Shown here: in pieces, positions 1-6,458 of the stretch | Layout of the letters: every line of letters starts with the position of its first letter | How positions within the stretch are numbered: the first letter of the stretch is position 1 | Assembly (NCBI GenBank): GCA_002494215.1 | Contig: DLBF01000012.1 | Coordinates: 1 to 6,478, forward strand | DNA: 6,478 bases | Origin: Prevotellaceae bacterium UBA7028 | GTDB taxonomy: Bacteria; Bacteroidota; Bacteroidia; Bacteroidales; Bacteroidaceae | Direction: 5' to 3' | Notes under the pieces: model-generated | Database searches by the model: none | The model's input: only the letters and a program-made list of their open reading frames with translations | Told to the model about the DNA's origin: nothing | Position numbers and translations under genes: made by a program

Positions 1-20
1 GATAGCATATCCGCCTGAAC
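1..20. repeat. Left arm of window-spanning inverted repeat
   Basis: The first 20 bases match the reverse complement of the last 20 bases (6459-6478) at 19 of 20 positions. Each arm contains an interrupted palindrome, GATA-NNN-TATC. The single mismatch, at position 5 (G here, A in the partner), falls in the 3-nt spacer of that palindrome. This could be a mobile-element end, a recombination site, or a dispersed repeat at which an assembly stopped. No transposase or recombinase gene lies in the window, and target-site duplications cannot be seen because the window stops at the arms. Confidence 0.75.
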
Positions 21-41
21 TGGTTGGGAGTGTGAAGCCCA

Positions 42-68
42 GCCCGATCCTCCCGAAGGGAGGAGGGC
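42..68. repeat. GC-rich hairpin, REP-like or upstream-gene terminator
   Basis: TCCTCCC (48-54) pairs perfectly with GGGAGGA (58-64) around a GAA loop. GCCC (42-45) and GGGC (65-68) extend the stem past a 2-nt bulge, giving 11 base pairs. The hairpin is followed by ATGTTCTTTTG, an imperfect T-rich tail, so it could terminate a gene lying left of the window. Its CTCCC/GGGAG core also resembles the elements at 5715-5759 and 6387-6450, which favours one REP-like repeat family. No gene was seen between position 1 and the promoter at 159. Confidence 0.6.
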
Positions 69-158
69 ATGTTCTTTTGTCCTTCTATCAGATACTAAGG
101 GCTGTAGTGCTTGTGAGGTGAATATATTGGAAAAGTGAGGTTTTGTAGTAGTGGTTTA

Positions 159-190
159 TTTGACACATATTCTAATATATAATACTTTTG
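159..190 (+). promoter_or_regulatory. Bacteroidetes-type promoter for the large surface-protein gene
   Basis: TTTG at 159-162 and TACTTTTG at 183-190 are separated by exactly 20 nt. This fits the published Bacteroides -33/-7 consensus (TTTG, 19-21 nt, TAnnTTTG), and the -7 box is a full match. Transcription should start a few bases past 190, leaving a leader of roughly 160 nt before the ATG at 360. No other pairing this good was noticed upstream of the gene. The site is predicted from sequence only. Confidence 0.72.
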
Positions 191-359
191 CAGTCGATTT
201 TTGTGCACAGCATATATGCCACTACAGGGCACTGCCCTCGAATGACCTACACACCAACTATTCAATAAACAGTGCGCAGCCACTAACAGGCAGAAGCTAC
301 TACACACAGACAACTATTCAAAATACAAACAAAGCAACAACTAAATATTATCAAACAAA
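191..359 (+). promoter_or_regulatory. Long A-rich 5' untranslated leader
   Basis: This is the inferred leader between the promoter and the ATG at 360. Its first part has two perfect palindromes (TGTGCACA at 202-209, GCATATATGC at 210-219) and a small hairpin (AGGGC 226-230 with GCCCT 234-238). Its second part is A/C-rich and weakly structured, and contains an 11-nt direct repeat, CAACTATTCAA, at 255-265 and 311-321. There is no Shine-Dalgarno sequence; the A-rich stretch just before the start codon is typical of Bacteroidota initiation. No known riboswitch was recognised. Confidence 0.5.
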
Positions 360-3300
360 ATGAGAAGACTTAGATTTTTAGCCGTTATGTTGCTGTCACT
401 GTTCCTGTGGCAGTCAACAGAGATTAGAGCAGCGGCGACTGAGGCGAGTGCTACTGTCAACGGCAAGACCGTAAACTACAGCTACGAGTTTACGGAGAGT
501 GGAGGCGATGTAACTTTCTCCATTACTATTACGAGCATCAAGGACGGTAACGGAAATGATGCCACAATCACCGGGCTCGTTAATCCAACATTTTATGACG
601 GTAGCAATAATATGCTCAAAGATGGTGGTGGAGCTATAACAATTGGTTCACCGAACACTTTTACTTGGACTCAGAAGAACGCACGGAATGTACTTTCTAT
701 CCGTGCCTATTATCCGAACGGTGAACAAGCCTTTAATTTGCCAGGCACAGGCACATTCAATTATACTGTGCAGGGTGGCGGGGGCTCAGCTATAACGGCC
801 CCCACCGATGTTCCAACTGTTAAAGCTGTGGGCAAAGATGGCATCAAGGAAGTAAAGGCTCTCTACAACCAAGGTACTCCGAATGGTTTTAGATTCGATC
901 CTTGGAGTACTGAGAACAACACCCAAAAAACACGCGAAGCGATTGGTAACAATACAATCGACCTCTTCAGCGACTTTTCTTATTATGGTAGCGACTTTGA
1001 TGAAGCTGTCAATGTTGCCGATTGGGACATTCTGCATGTGGATATTTTCCCGATGACTGAAATGGGCACCGTGGCAGTCATGCCTATAAAAGAAGGAACA
1101 GGTGAAGGAACAGGTGGCAAAGGTCAGAAGTTCACTGTCACTCCAGGCAAGTGGAACTCGCTTGAGATAGACCTGAAAGCTCTCGGCTTGGATGGCTTGG
1201 GAATAACCTCTTTCGATCAGCTTATGTTTGGTGGTGAAGTTTCCAATGGAGGGTTAAGTATGGTAGATGCCAACGGTCAACAGAAATTCTATGTGGGCAA
1301 CATCTACTTATATTCTTTGGAAACTCCCATTCCTACATCTGTTAAGTTATATATCAAGGGAGAGACAGTGTCAGGTATTAACATGATTCCCGACAATTAT
1401 GCTCAGGGCGACCTGGAAGTAGAGGTGCTCGACCAGAATGGTCACATTATGCCTGGCCGCAATGTTGAGCTGAGGATTGTCAACAGCGATTCGCAAGCAA
1501 CTCTTGTCAATACAATAGTAGCATCTGGAGGAAAAACTGCTTTTCAAACTCATGGTTGGGTAGGGCAGACAACCATCCAGGGTGTTGATGCCTCCGGGGT
1601 GACAGGCTATTGCTATATCACTTGCTTCAAAAACGATCAGAACCTTGTCAACGAGCACGCATTACACGATGGCGGAACCAGTGATGTTAAAGAATGGTCA
1701 TCAGGAGGAGTAGAGGGTGGTATCCGAACAAGTGATGCCCTTTGGGAAGACCCTTATACAAACACTAAATTCGGATTGGATTTGAAGGGCTACTATGACA
1801 TCTCTGCTTTCCAACTGATGTTCGACCAAGGCAAGTTCCCCACGGAGTACACCATCCAAGTTGCTCAGAGCGGTACAGACTATGAACATGCTGTATGGAA
1901 AGATGTATATCACTACACTCCTTCAAAGGAAGTTTATGTTGACAATAAATATCGTTGCGATGTATGGAACGAGCAGTCAAATTTCACCAAGGCCATCCGC
2001 TACATCCGCTTTCTCAGCACAAGCGAGAGCGGCGTAACGTTCAAGCGCTTCCAGGTTCTGGGCAACTATGTCAGCGATGCCATCAGCGACGACAAAGCTC
2101 CTGTCGTTGTTTCTGCCAATGCTTCGGAGATAACAAAGAACAGTGCCGTTCTCACCATGGTGGGCAGCGACAACTCTAACGGCAACCTCACATACATCAT
2201 CACCAACAAGAACACTGGCCTCACACATACCGTGCAGGCTCCTACCAGCACCACCATCTATGTGCAAGCCGCAAATGCACCTGCTCTTTATGCTTATAAA
2301 GATGATGGAACAAAGCTCAATGGTCAGGATGGTACGACGATGACAACACAGGAGAATGGGTATTGGAAGCAGACCTTCAATGCGTCGCCTATCAATATAA
2401 ACTTTAGGAGCCAGCCAAATAATTCAAGCCCCACAACTCCCAACATCAACAACCTTACGGGTGACAACTATTTCACATACGACGGCAATACTGGCTACAC
2501 CCGCGAGAACGTTCCTTCAACGGTGACAGTGTATGTGAAGGCTGCGACAGCACCTTATCTTTATGTGTGGTTGGATGATGATACTAAGCCGAACGTTGCT
2601 TGGCCAGGCACTCAGCTGACTCAAAAGAGTGGAGAGTACTGGGTTTATACCTATGATGCCGACCATATCAATATCCAGTTCAACAATGGTCAAAGTGGAG
2701 ATGCCAACAAGTCTTGGGCTGTTACAGGCGTTTCAGGTGAAAGCTATTTCACCTATAACGGCACAAACAGGCACAGCTCTGACAACCATGCCACCTACGC
2801 ATTGTCGAACCTGCTGGCCAGCACCACCTATACATACGAGGTAGTGGCTTTCGATGGCATCAACTACAGTACTCCCGTCAATGTGACGTTCACAACCCTT
2901 GCCGACAACACGGCTCCTACGGTTGTATTCGCTTCGCCCGACCCCGTAACCCATCTGCTTGCAGATGGAGCTACGCTGAATTTCACGGGAACAGATGCCA
3001 ACAGCCAGCCACTGTCCTATATCATTACAAACAAGAACACTGGAGCTACTGTTCAGACCGAAGGCAACTCGGGTGCTGCAATAGCCTATGAGCTCAGCGG
3101 ATTGACACCCAATACAGAGTACACCTTCGGCGTGAAGGCATACAATGGCACGATGTTCTCAGGAGAGGCAACCACAACGTTCACTACAAGAAAGCTCGGA
3201 GGCGAATTGAAGATTAAGTTTAGCGCCGACGGCCAAGAGTATTTAGGCTTCACAGGCGAATTGGAAAAGCTTATCACAGATGATGCCAGCACGCAGCTGA

Positions 3301-5705
3301 ACGATGTTACCACCTTATATATAGATGGCCCGTTGAACAGCGAGGACATCAAGACTCTGCGCACTATGGCCGGTGGCAAGTACCAGATAAAAGAGAGTGA
3401 CTATGCCACCAATCAGGGCAGTCTCGCCACACTGAATATGGAAGCTGCTACTTTCGTGGCCGACAACGGCATATTCGTAGAAACCTATTATGAGAACGGC
3501 CAGACTGTAAGGTGGGATCCCGTTTACCTGACAGAAGCAGGCTCAAATATGTATAACTACATCTTCTATGGTTGCAAGAATCTGGTGACTGTTGTTCTGC
3601 CGACAGGCGTTGAAAGACTTGGCGAATACTCTTTCTTCAAGTGTGAGAACCTTGAGAACATCAACACTGCCAATGTTAAGGTGTTCGACCGCTCTTGCTT
3701 CCAAGGCGATACTAAGCTGGGGCAGATTACTATCAGTGAAGGTTGCACCAGGCTTGCCTATGCTGCTTTCTCGCTGTGTAAGTCCATGACACTCAAAAGC
3801 ACGGTGCTGCCTTCGTCTATAACTCAGCTGGCAGATATTGTATTCCAGAATTGTGAAGCTCTCACCGAGATTACATATCCCAACAATGTAGCTCTGGCCG
3901 AAACGGCACAAGGAGTATTCCAGAATTGCAGCAATCTGGTAACGCTGAATATGCCGTCAACTACTAACACGATAGAATATACGTTCTGCCAGAATTGCAC
4001 AAACTTGGTGACCCTTAACTTCTACAATGCCGAGAACTCTTCTCAGACAGGTGCACAATATAATAATGTGTTGAATATCGTAGCCTGCGCTTTCGACAAC
4101 TGTTCAAAGCTGAGTGATGCCTCAGTGGCAGCTTTCGACCATGCCACACTGCTGGGCTGGAACGCTTTCCAGAACTGTGACCAGATTTCTACGAAAACGG
4201 TCAAACAGCTGCTTGCGCAGATAACGGATGCTACCGATTATAAGCCCGCAGGTACTGTGGTTAGAGGTAACGATGACTTCACGGTGGCTGCTTCGTTGTT
4301 TGCCAACTGTGATGGCTTCACGGAAGTGACTATCCCCAGCCAGATAGTAAGGATAAACGATAATGCTTTCACTGGCTGCCACAATCTGCGAGAGGTTACT
4401 ATTGGTGCTAATGTAGAATCAACCGGTATCTTGGTGTTCAACGATTGCACCAATCTGCATAAGGTCAACGTCAGCCGTGGCGTGGCTCCTACTTGCGACA
4501 AGACCGAGCTTTCTGAGGTAAAGCAAGAAAAGCAAACTATTGATGGCAAGGAACAAATGGTTGATGTTACATACGATTATAACATCTTCAACAATGTTCC
4601 CGCCAATCAGGTAACTCTGAACTTCACGGGTGATGCCACTTCTACCAATGCAGCAAGCGGCTACAAGACCTATCGTGCTCAGAAGCACTTCATGTATCTG
4701 CTCACTAAGACCCTCGACGAGAGAGCCACCAAGTACGACGTGGCTGGACAGATGCACGCCGACGTGGTGCTGAAGCGCACGATGGTTGAGGGATGGAACA
4801 CCGTGGCACTGCCCTTCGGTGTGAACAAGGATAATACATTTAGCGAAAACGATCGCGACCGCAGCTATAAGTATGCCGGAGTCTACAAGGAAGCGTTCAA
4901 CGGCGATGTAGCGGAGAACAACAATTTTATGATTGCTGCCTACCGAGGAATAGACAACGATGTGTTCAAGTTCCTGAAGTACGCTAACTATGAGCAAGAC
5001 CCGCTCGACGAGTTTGAGCCGCTGCTCATACGCATGGGCTCGGGCAACATCTCGCACAACAACGAGTACACCTTCGTGGACGTAGACCTGAACTATGATG
5101 TTGAGGAAAACAAGCTCTACCGCGACGGCAATGCCAACGAGGAGGTGCCCGTGAGGCGCTGGGTTAAGACTAACACATGGGAGGCTTTCATTGGTAACTA
5201 CAACCGCGAAGGTGCTGATGCAATTGCTCCGTTTGTAAATTGTAAAGACGACTATGCCTTCATGGGAACTTACACCACCAAGACCACATCAGATTGGAAA
5301 AAGGCGGACGGAACAATTACTTATGAAGGCGGCACTCCTTATGCTTACACTAATCTTCCCAGTGGCTACTTCCTCACGGCAGAAGATGACTATATCATTC
5401 AGGGCAATAAGTTCTATAAGGTAGTAGGTACAAAGAGCTATGGTCTGAGAGGCTACCGCGCTTGGTTCCAGAAGCAGCCCACCACCGGTACAGCACGCCC
5501 CGCACAGCTGATGTTCCGCGTTGTTGAGCTCGACGGTGACACGCCGACAGAGATAGACAGCTTCGATGCCGTCGACAACGACGTTAAGCCGTTCGACGTC
5601 TACAGCATCGGCGGACAGCTGCTGCGCAAGCAGACCAAGTCGCTCAACGGACTGCCTAACGGAATATATATCGTGAACGGAAGAAAAGTGGCAGTAGGTA
5701 AATAA
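360..5705 (+). CDS. Giant secreted mosaic surface protein: F5/8C-like, FN3, starch-binding CBM26-like and BspA-type LRR domains
   Basis: This 1781-aa protein is probably an exported glycan-binding adhesin. It has a signal peptide at about 1-26 (RRLR, hydrophobic core, AAA before T27; no lipobox Cys). Domains in order: beta-rich domain 27-138; GGGGS linker; jelly-roll-like domain about 145-320 (WNSLEIDL, FYVGNIYLY); Ig-like domain 325-425; F5/8C-like domain about 426-570 (RYIRFLST, FKRFQVLG); an FN3-like domain split by two CBM26-like modules (629-807); an intact FN3-like domain 851-943; BspA-type LRRs about 946-1372; a Prevotella-type region with LKRTMVEGWNTVALPF (1471-1486); and a tail resembling a short type IX-type sorting signal (VYSIGGQLL, LPNGIYIVNGRK). 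No catalytic motif was recognised. The ATG at 360 is chosen because the signal peptide follows at once and A-rich leader precedes it. The coding frame is certain; domain names come from pattern recognition, and the ligand is inferred. Confidence 0.9.
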   Translation: MRRLRFLAVMLLSLFLWQSTEIRAAATEASATVNGKTVNYSYEFTESGGDVTFSITITSIKDGNGNDATITGLVNPTFYDGSNNMLKDGGGAITIGSPNTFTWTQKNARNVLSIRAYYPNGEQAFNLPGTGTFNYTVQGGGGSAITAPTDVPTVKAVGKDGIKEVKALYNQGTPNGFRFDPWSTENNTQKTREAIGNNTIDLFSDFSYYGSDFDEAVNVADWDILHVDIFPMTEMGTVAVMPIKEGTGEGTGGKGQKFTVTPGKWNSLEIDLKALGLDGLGITSFDQLMFGGEVSNGGLSMVDANGQQKFYVGNIYLYSLETPIPTSVKLYIKGETVSGINMIPDNYAQGDLEVEVLDQNGHIMPGRNVELRIVNSDSQATLVNTIVASGGKTAFQTHGWVGQTTIQGVDASGVTGYCYITCFKNDQNLVNEHALHDGGTSDVKEWSSGGVEGGIRTSDALWEDPYTNTKFGLDLKGYYDISAFQLMFDQGKFPTEYTIQVAQSGTDYEHAVWKDVYHYTPSKEVYVDNKYRCDVWNEQSNFTKAIRYIRFLSTSESGVTFKRFQVLGNYVSDAISDDKAPVVVSANASEITKNSAVLTMVGSDNSNGNLTYIITNKNTGLTHTVQAPTSTTIYVQAANAPALYAYKDDGTKLNGQDGTTMTTQENGYWKQTFNASPININFRSQPNNSSPTTPNINNLTGDNYFTYDGNTGYTRENVPSTVTVYVKAATAPYLYVWLDDDTKPNVAWPGTQLTQKSGEYWVYTYDADHINIQFNNGQSGDANKSWAVTGVSGESYFTYNGTNRHSSDNHATYALSNLLASTTYTYEVVAFDGINYSTPVNVTFTTLADNTAPTVVFASPDPVTHLLADGATLNFTGTDANSQPLSYIITNKNTGATVQTEGNSGAAIAYELSGLTPNTEYTFGVKAYNGTMFSGEATTTFTTRKLGGELKIKFSADGQEYLGFTGELEKLITDDASTQLNDVTTLYIDGPLNSEDIKTLRTMAGGKYQIKESDYATNQGSLATLNMEAATFVADNGIFVETYYENGQTVRWDPVYLTEAGSNMYNYIFYGCKNLVTVVLPTGVERLGEYSFFKCENLENINTANVKVFDRSCFQGDTKLGQITISEGCTRLAYAAFSLCKSMTLKSTVLPSSITQLADIVFQNCEALTEITYPNNVALAETAQGVFQNCSNLVTLNMPSTTNTIEYTFCQNCTNLVTLNFYNAENSSQTGAQYNNVLNIVACAFDNCSKLSDASVAAFDHATLLGWNAFQNCDQISTKTVKQLLAQITDATDYKPAGTVVRGNDDFTVAASLFANCDGFTEVTIPSQIVRINDNAFTGCHNLREVTIGANVESTGILVFNDCTNLHKVNVSRGVAPTCDKTELSEVKQEKQTIDGKEQMVDVTYDYNIFNNVPANQVTLNFTGDATSTNAASGYKTYRAQKHFMYLLTKTLDERATKYDVAGQMHADVVLKRTMVEGWNTVALPFGVNKDNTFSENDRDRSYKYAGVYKEAFNGDVAENNNFMIAAYRGIDNDVFKFLKYANYEQDPLDEFEPLLIRMGSGNISHNNEYTFVDVDLNYDVEENKLYRDGNANEEVPVRRWVKTNTWEAFIGNYNREGADAIAPFVNCKDDYAFMGTYTTKTTSDWKKADGTITYEGGTPYAYTNLPSGYFLTAEDDYIIQGNKFYKVVGTKSYGLRGYRAWFQKQPTTGTARPAQLMFRVVELDGDTPTEIDSFDAVDNDVKPFDVYSIGGQLLRKQTKSLNGLPNGIYIVNGRKVAVGK
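2244..2780 (+). other. Tandem CBM26-like starch-binding modules inserted in an FN3-like domain
   Basis: Residues 629-807 of the large protein are two copies of a module of about 90 residues (630-719 and 720-810). They share (I/V)YV(Q/K)AA-AP-LY, a central W/Y segment, (I/N)INI-F and YFTY(D/N)G. Copy 2 has the canonical YVWLDDD and AWPG features of starch-binding module family 26; copy 1 has YAYKDDG and GQDG instead. The preceding residues (TYIITNKNTG, 611-620) and following residues (ATYALSNLLASTTYTYEV, 811-828) join into one FN3-like domain that parallels 851-943. Hand-counted GC is 44-46% inside, against 52% before (2041-2220) and 54% after (2761-2940). Confidence 0.72.
3564..4475 (+). repeat. 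BspA-type leucine-rich repeat array in the protein
   Basis: Residues 1069-1372 carry about twelve repeats marked by F-x-x-C or a close variant: F1069, F1092, F1114, F1137, F1162, F1187, F1209, F1245, F1270, F1314, F1337 and F1360. Most are followed by -xxL-x-x-(V/I) and a strand such as VTVVLP or VTIPS. This is the LRR_5 (BspA/TpLRR) pattern, known from Bacteroidota and Treponema surface proteins that bind host matrix or other bacteria. Spacing is irregular around F1245-F1314, where longer insertions occur. The preceding segment (about 946-1060, with VTTLYIDGPLNSEDIKTL) looks like the usual N-terminal cap of such regions. Confidence 0.85.
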
Positions 5706-5714
5706 AGATCCCGA

Positions 5715-5759
5715 CACCCCCCTCACAGCTCCCCCTCCCTTGGGGAGGGGATGGGGGTG
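5715..5759. repeat. REP-like GC-rich hairpin between the two genes
   Basis: CCCCTCCC (5732-5739) pairs perfectly with GGGAGGGG (5743-5750) around a TTG loop. An outer CACCCCC (5715-5721) can pair with GGGGGTG (5753-5759). No T-run follows, so it is not a typical intrinsic terminator. Such C-rich/G-rich palindromes are common dispersed intergenic elements in Bacteroidota. Lying 9 nt after the stop of the large gene and 36 nt before the small gene, it could stabilise the 3' end of the large message or lower read-through into the small gene; that effect is inferred. Confidence 0.7.
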
Positions 5760-5795
5760 GGTGAATGAATAACTAACAACAATCAACAGAAAAAG

Positions 5796-6038
5796 ATGAA
5801 AAAGACATATATAAAACCTGTTACAGAATCGCTGCCTAATCAGTTCCGTGACTATCTGATGGAGTCCCAGATGAAAAGCGGTTCGGTATATACCACGGAA
5901 GGTGATTTGTCATCCCGCATTGAGGGCGGAGAAGAAGGTGGCGGAACCGTTGGTCAAGGCGGTTTTATCTGGGGTAATGCCCGCGAGACCAGCCTCTGGG
6001 ACGACGAGCCGGTAGAATACAGCAAAGGTCTGTGGTAA
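5796..6038 (+). CDS. Small MKKTYxxP-type protein of unknown function
   Basis: This gene encodes 80 aa and starts MKKTYIKPVTE. It has a hydrophilic middle, a Gly/Glu-rich stretch (EGGEEGGGTVGQGG, residues about 44-57) and an acidic aromatic end with SLWDDEP. From memory, the MKKTYxxP start and acidic W/D-rich end recur in many short, uncharacterised Prevotella and Bacteroides proteins; the function is unknown. No signal peptide, transmembrane helix, lipobox or known catalytic motif is visible. It lies 90 nt after the large gene with no promoter noticed between, and a strong terminator follows, so co-transcription is likely. The start has an A-rich upstream stretch (AGAAAAAG) like that of the large gene. 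A modified-peptide precursor is conceivable because of the Gly-Gly segment, but no maturation genes are nearby. Confidence 0.75.
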   Translation: MKKTYIKPVTESLPNQFRDYLMESQMKSGSVYTTEGDLSSRIEGGEEGGGTVGQGGFIWGNARETSLWDDEPVEYSKGLW

Positions 6039-6064
6039 CAGAAGTACATCTGGTTTTGGACAGA

Positions 6065-6159
6065 AGTACAGATGAACATAGTTATTAGACAAAAGGTGAC
6101 ATAAGTACAGAAGAACATAGTTATTAGACAAAAGGTGACATAAAGACAGAAGAACATAG
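6065..6159. repeat. 39-bp tandem repeat, 2.4 copies
   Basis: Copy 1 (6065-6103) and copy 2 (6104-6142) differ at one of 39 positions (T6073 against A6112). A partial third copy (6143-6159) keeps the ACAGAAGAACATAG portion with two changes near its start and forms most of the left arm of the terminator. An ACAGAAGTACA word also occurs at 6038-6048 and 6060-6070, suggesting a decayed earlier unit. The array is in the 3' untranslated region of the small gene. Copy number probably varies by slippage between strains. Confidence 0.9.
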
Positions 6160-6190
6160 TCGGCAAGCTGTGTTCTTCTGTCTTTTCTTT
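6142..6190 (+). terminator. Strong intrinsic terminator after the small gene
   Basis: Positions 6142-6159 pair with 6168-6185 in an 18-bp stem with one T-G wobble (T6157 with G6170) and an 8-nt loop (6160-6167). The right arm ends in and is followed by TCTTTTCTTTT. The left side is A-rich, so weak activity on the opposite strand is possible. It ends the presumed two-gene transcription unit. Part of the left arm derives from the third copy of the 39-bp tandem repeat. Confidence 0.88.
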
Positions 6191-6271
6191 TGCTTATAGT
6201 TTCTTTTTTCGCCGAAAAACAGTAATTCTACTCACATCCTCACAGCCAACACTTTAGCCGTTGTGGTTTCG

Positions 6272-6383
6272 CAGACCGCCTTGGGAAGGCTTCTCCAGCT
6301 GCTATGTAGCATTGTTACAGCAGCCTTGTAGCATTATTCCAGCAGCCTTGTAGCATTACTCCAGGATAGCTGTAAGCTTTCTC
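6272..6383. repeat. 22-bp tandem repeat array, 4 units plus a decayed one
   Basis: Units lie at 6296-6317, 6318-6339, 6340-6361 and 6362-6383. Units 2 and 3 match at 21 of 22 positions, unit 1 matches unit 2 at 17 of 22, and unit 4 matches unit 3 at 13 of 22. The conserved core is GTAGCATT followed by a pyrimidine-rich end. A decayed preceding unit (6272-6295) contains the small hairpin GCCTT-GGG-AAGGC (6278-6290). The period is about two helical turns, so the cores face the same side of DNA. There are no spacers, so this is not CRISPR. No gene was found in 6191-6478. Confidence 0.8.
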
Positions 6384-6386
6384 CGG

Positions 6387-6450
6387 CCCCTCAGCCCCAT
6401 TCTTCGACAAGCAAAGCGCCTCCGTCGAGTACCCCAAGGGAGGGTGAAGG
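6387..6450. repeat. REP-like structured repeat with an unusual centre
   Basis: The outer segments CCCCTCAGCCCC (6387-6398) and GGGAGGGTGAAGGGG (6437-6451) can pair with bulges (CCCC/GGGG, TCA/TGA, CCC/GGG). An inner TTCGAC (6403-6408) pairs with GTCGAG (6424-6429), with one wobble. Read on the minus strand, it starts with C-rich DNA and CTCCCTTGGGG like the element at 5715-5759, but a segment of about 30 nt then replaces the expected right half. It is probably a variant or disrupted member of the same dispersed family. Confidence 0.5.
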
Positions 6451-6458
6451 GGGGATTT

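Noticed and set aside
102..227. Short inverted repeat (CTGTAGTG at 102-109, CACTACAG at 220-227) flanking the promoter, suggesting an invertible promoter
   Set aside because: Eight base pairs is too short; known Bacteroidota invertible promoters use longer repeats, and an 8-bp match in this span is not improbable by chance. The promoter is already in the productive orientation.
151..363. 70-codon plus-strand reading frame ahead of the large gene
   Set aside because: It overlaps the promoter and leader, has low-complexity composition, and shows no recognisable protein features.
4419..5057. 212-codon minus-strand reading frame inside the large gene
   Set aside because: It lies wholly opposite the well-supported LRR and C-terminal coding region, which has clear domain motifs, so it is an antisense shadow.
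5289..5786. 165-codon minus-strand reading frame over the gene end and the intergenic hairpin
   Set aside because: Its N-terminal part is a translation of the GC-rich palindrome (HPLPKGGG), a common artefact, and the rest is antisense to the tail of the large gene.
5910..6166. Two overlapping minus-strand frames with repetitive hydrophobic sequence
   Set aside because: The repetition comes from the 39-bp DNA repeat, whose length is a multiple of three and so keeps frames open; no start signal or known protein pattern was seen.
6205..6219. Small hairpin TTTTTC-GCC-GAAAAA as a second terminator
   Set aside because: The stem is only six mostly A-T pairs and follows a much stronger terminator; it is probably a chance feature of an A/T-rich stretch.
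6272..6383. CRISPR array
   Set aside because: The 22-bp units are directly adjacent without unique spacers, and no cas gene is present.
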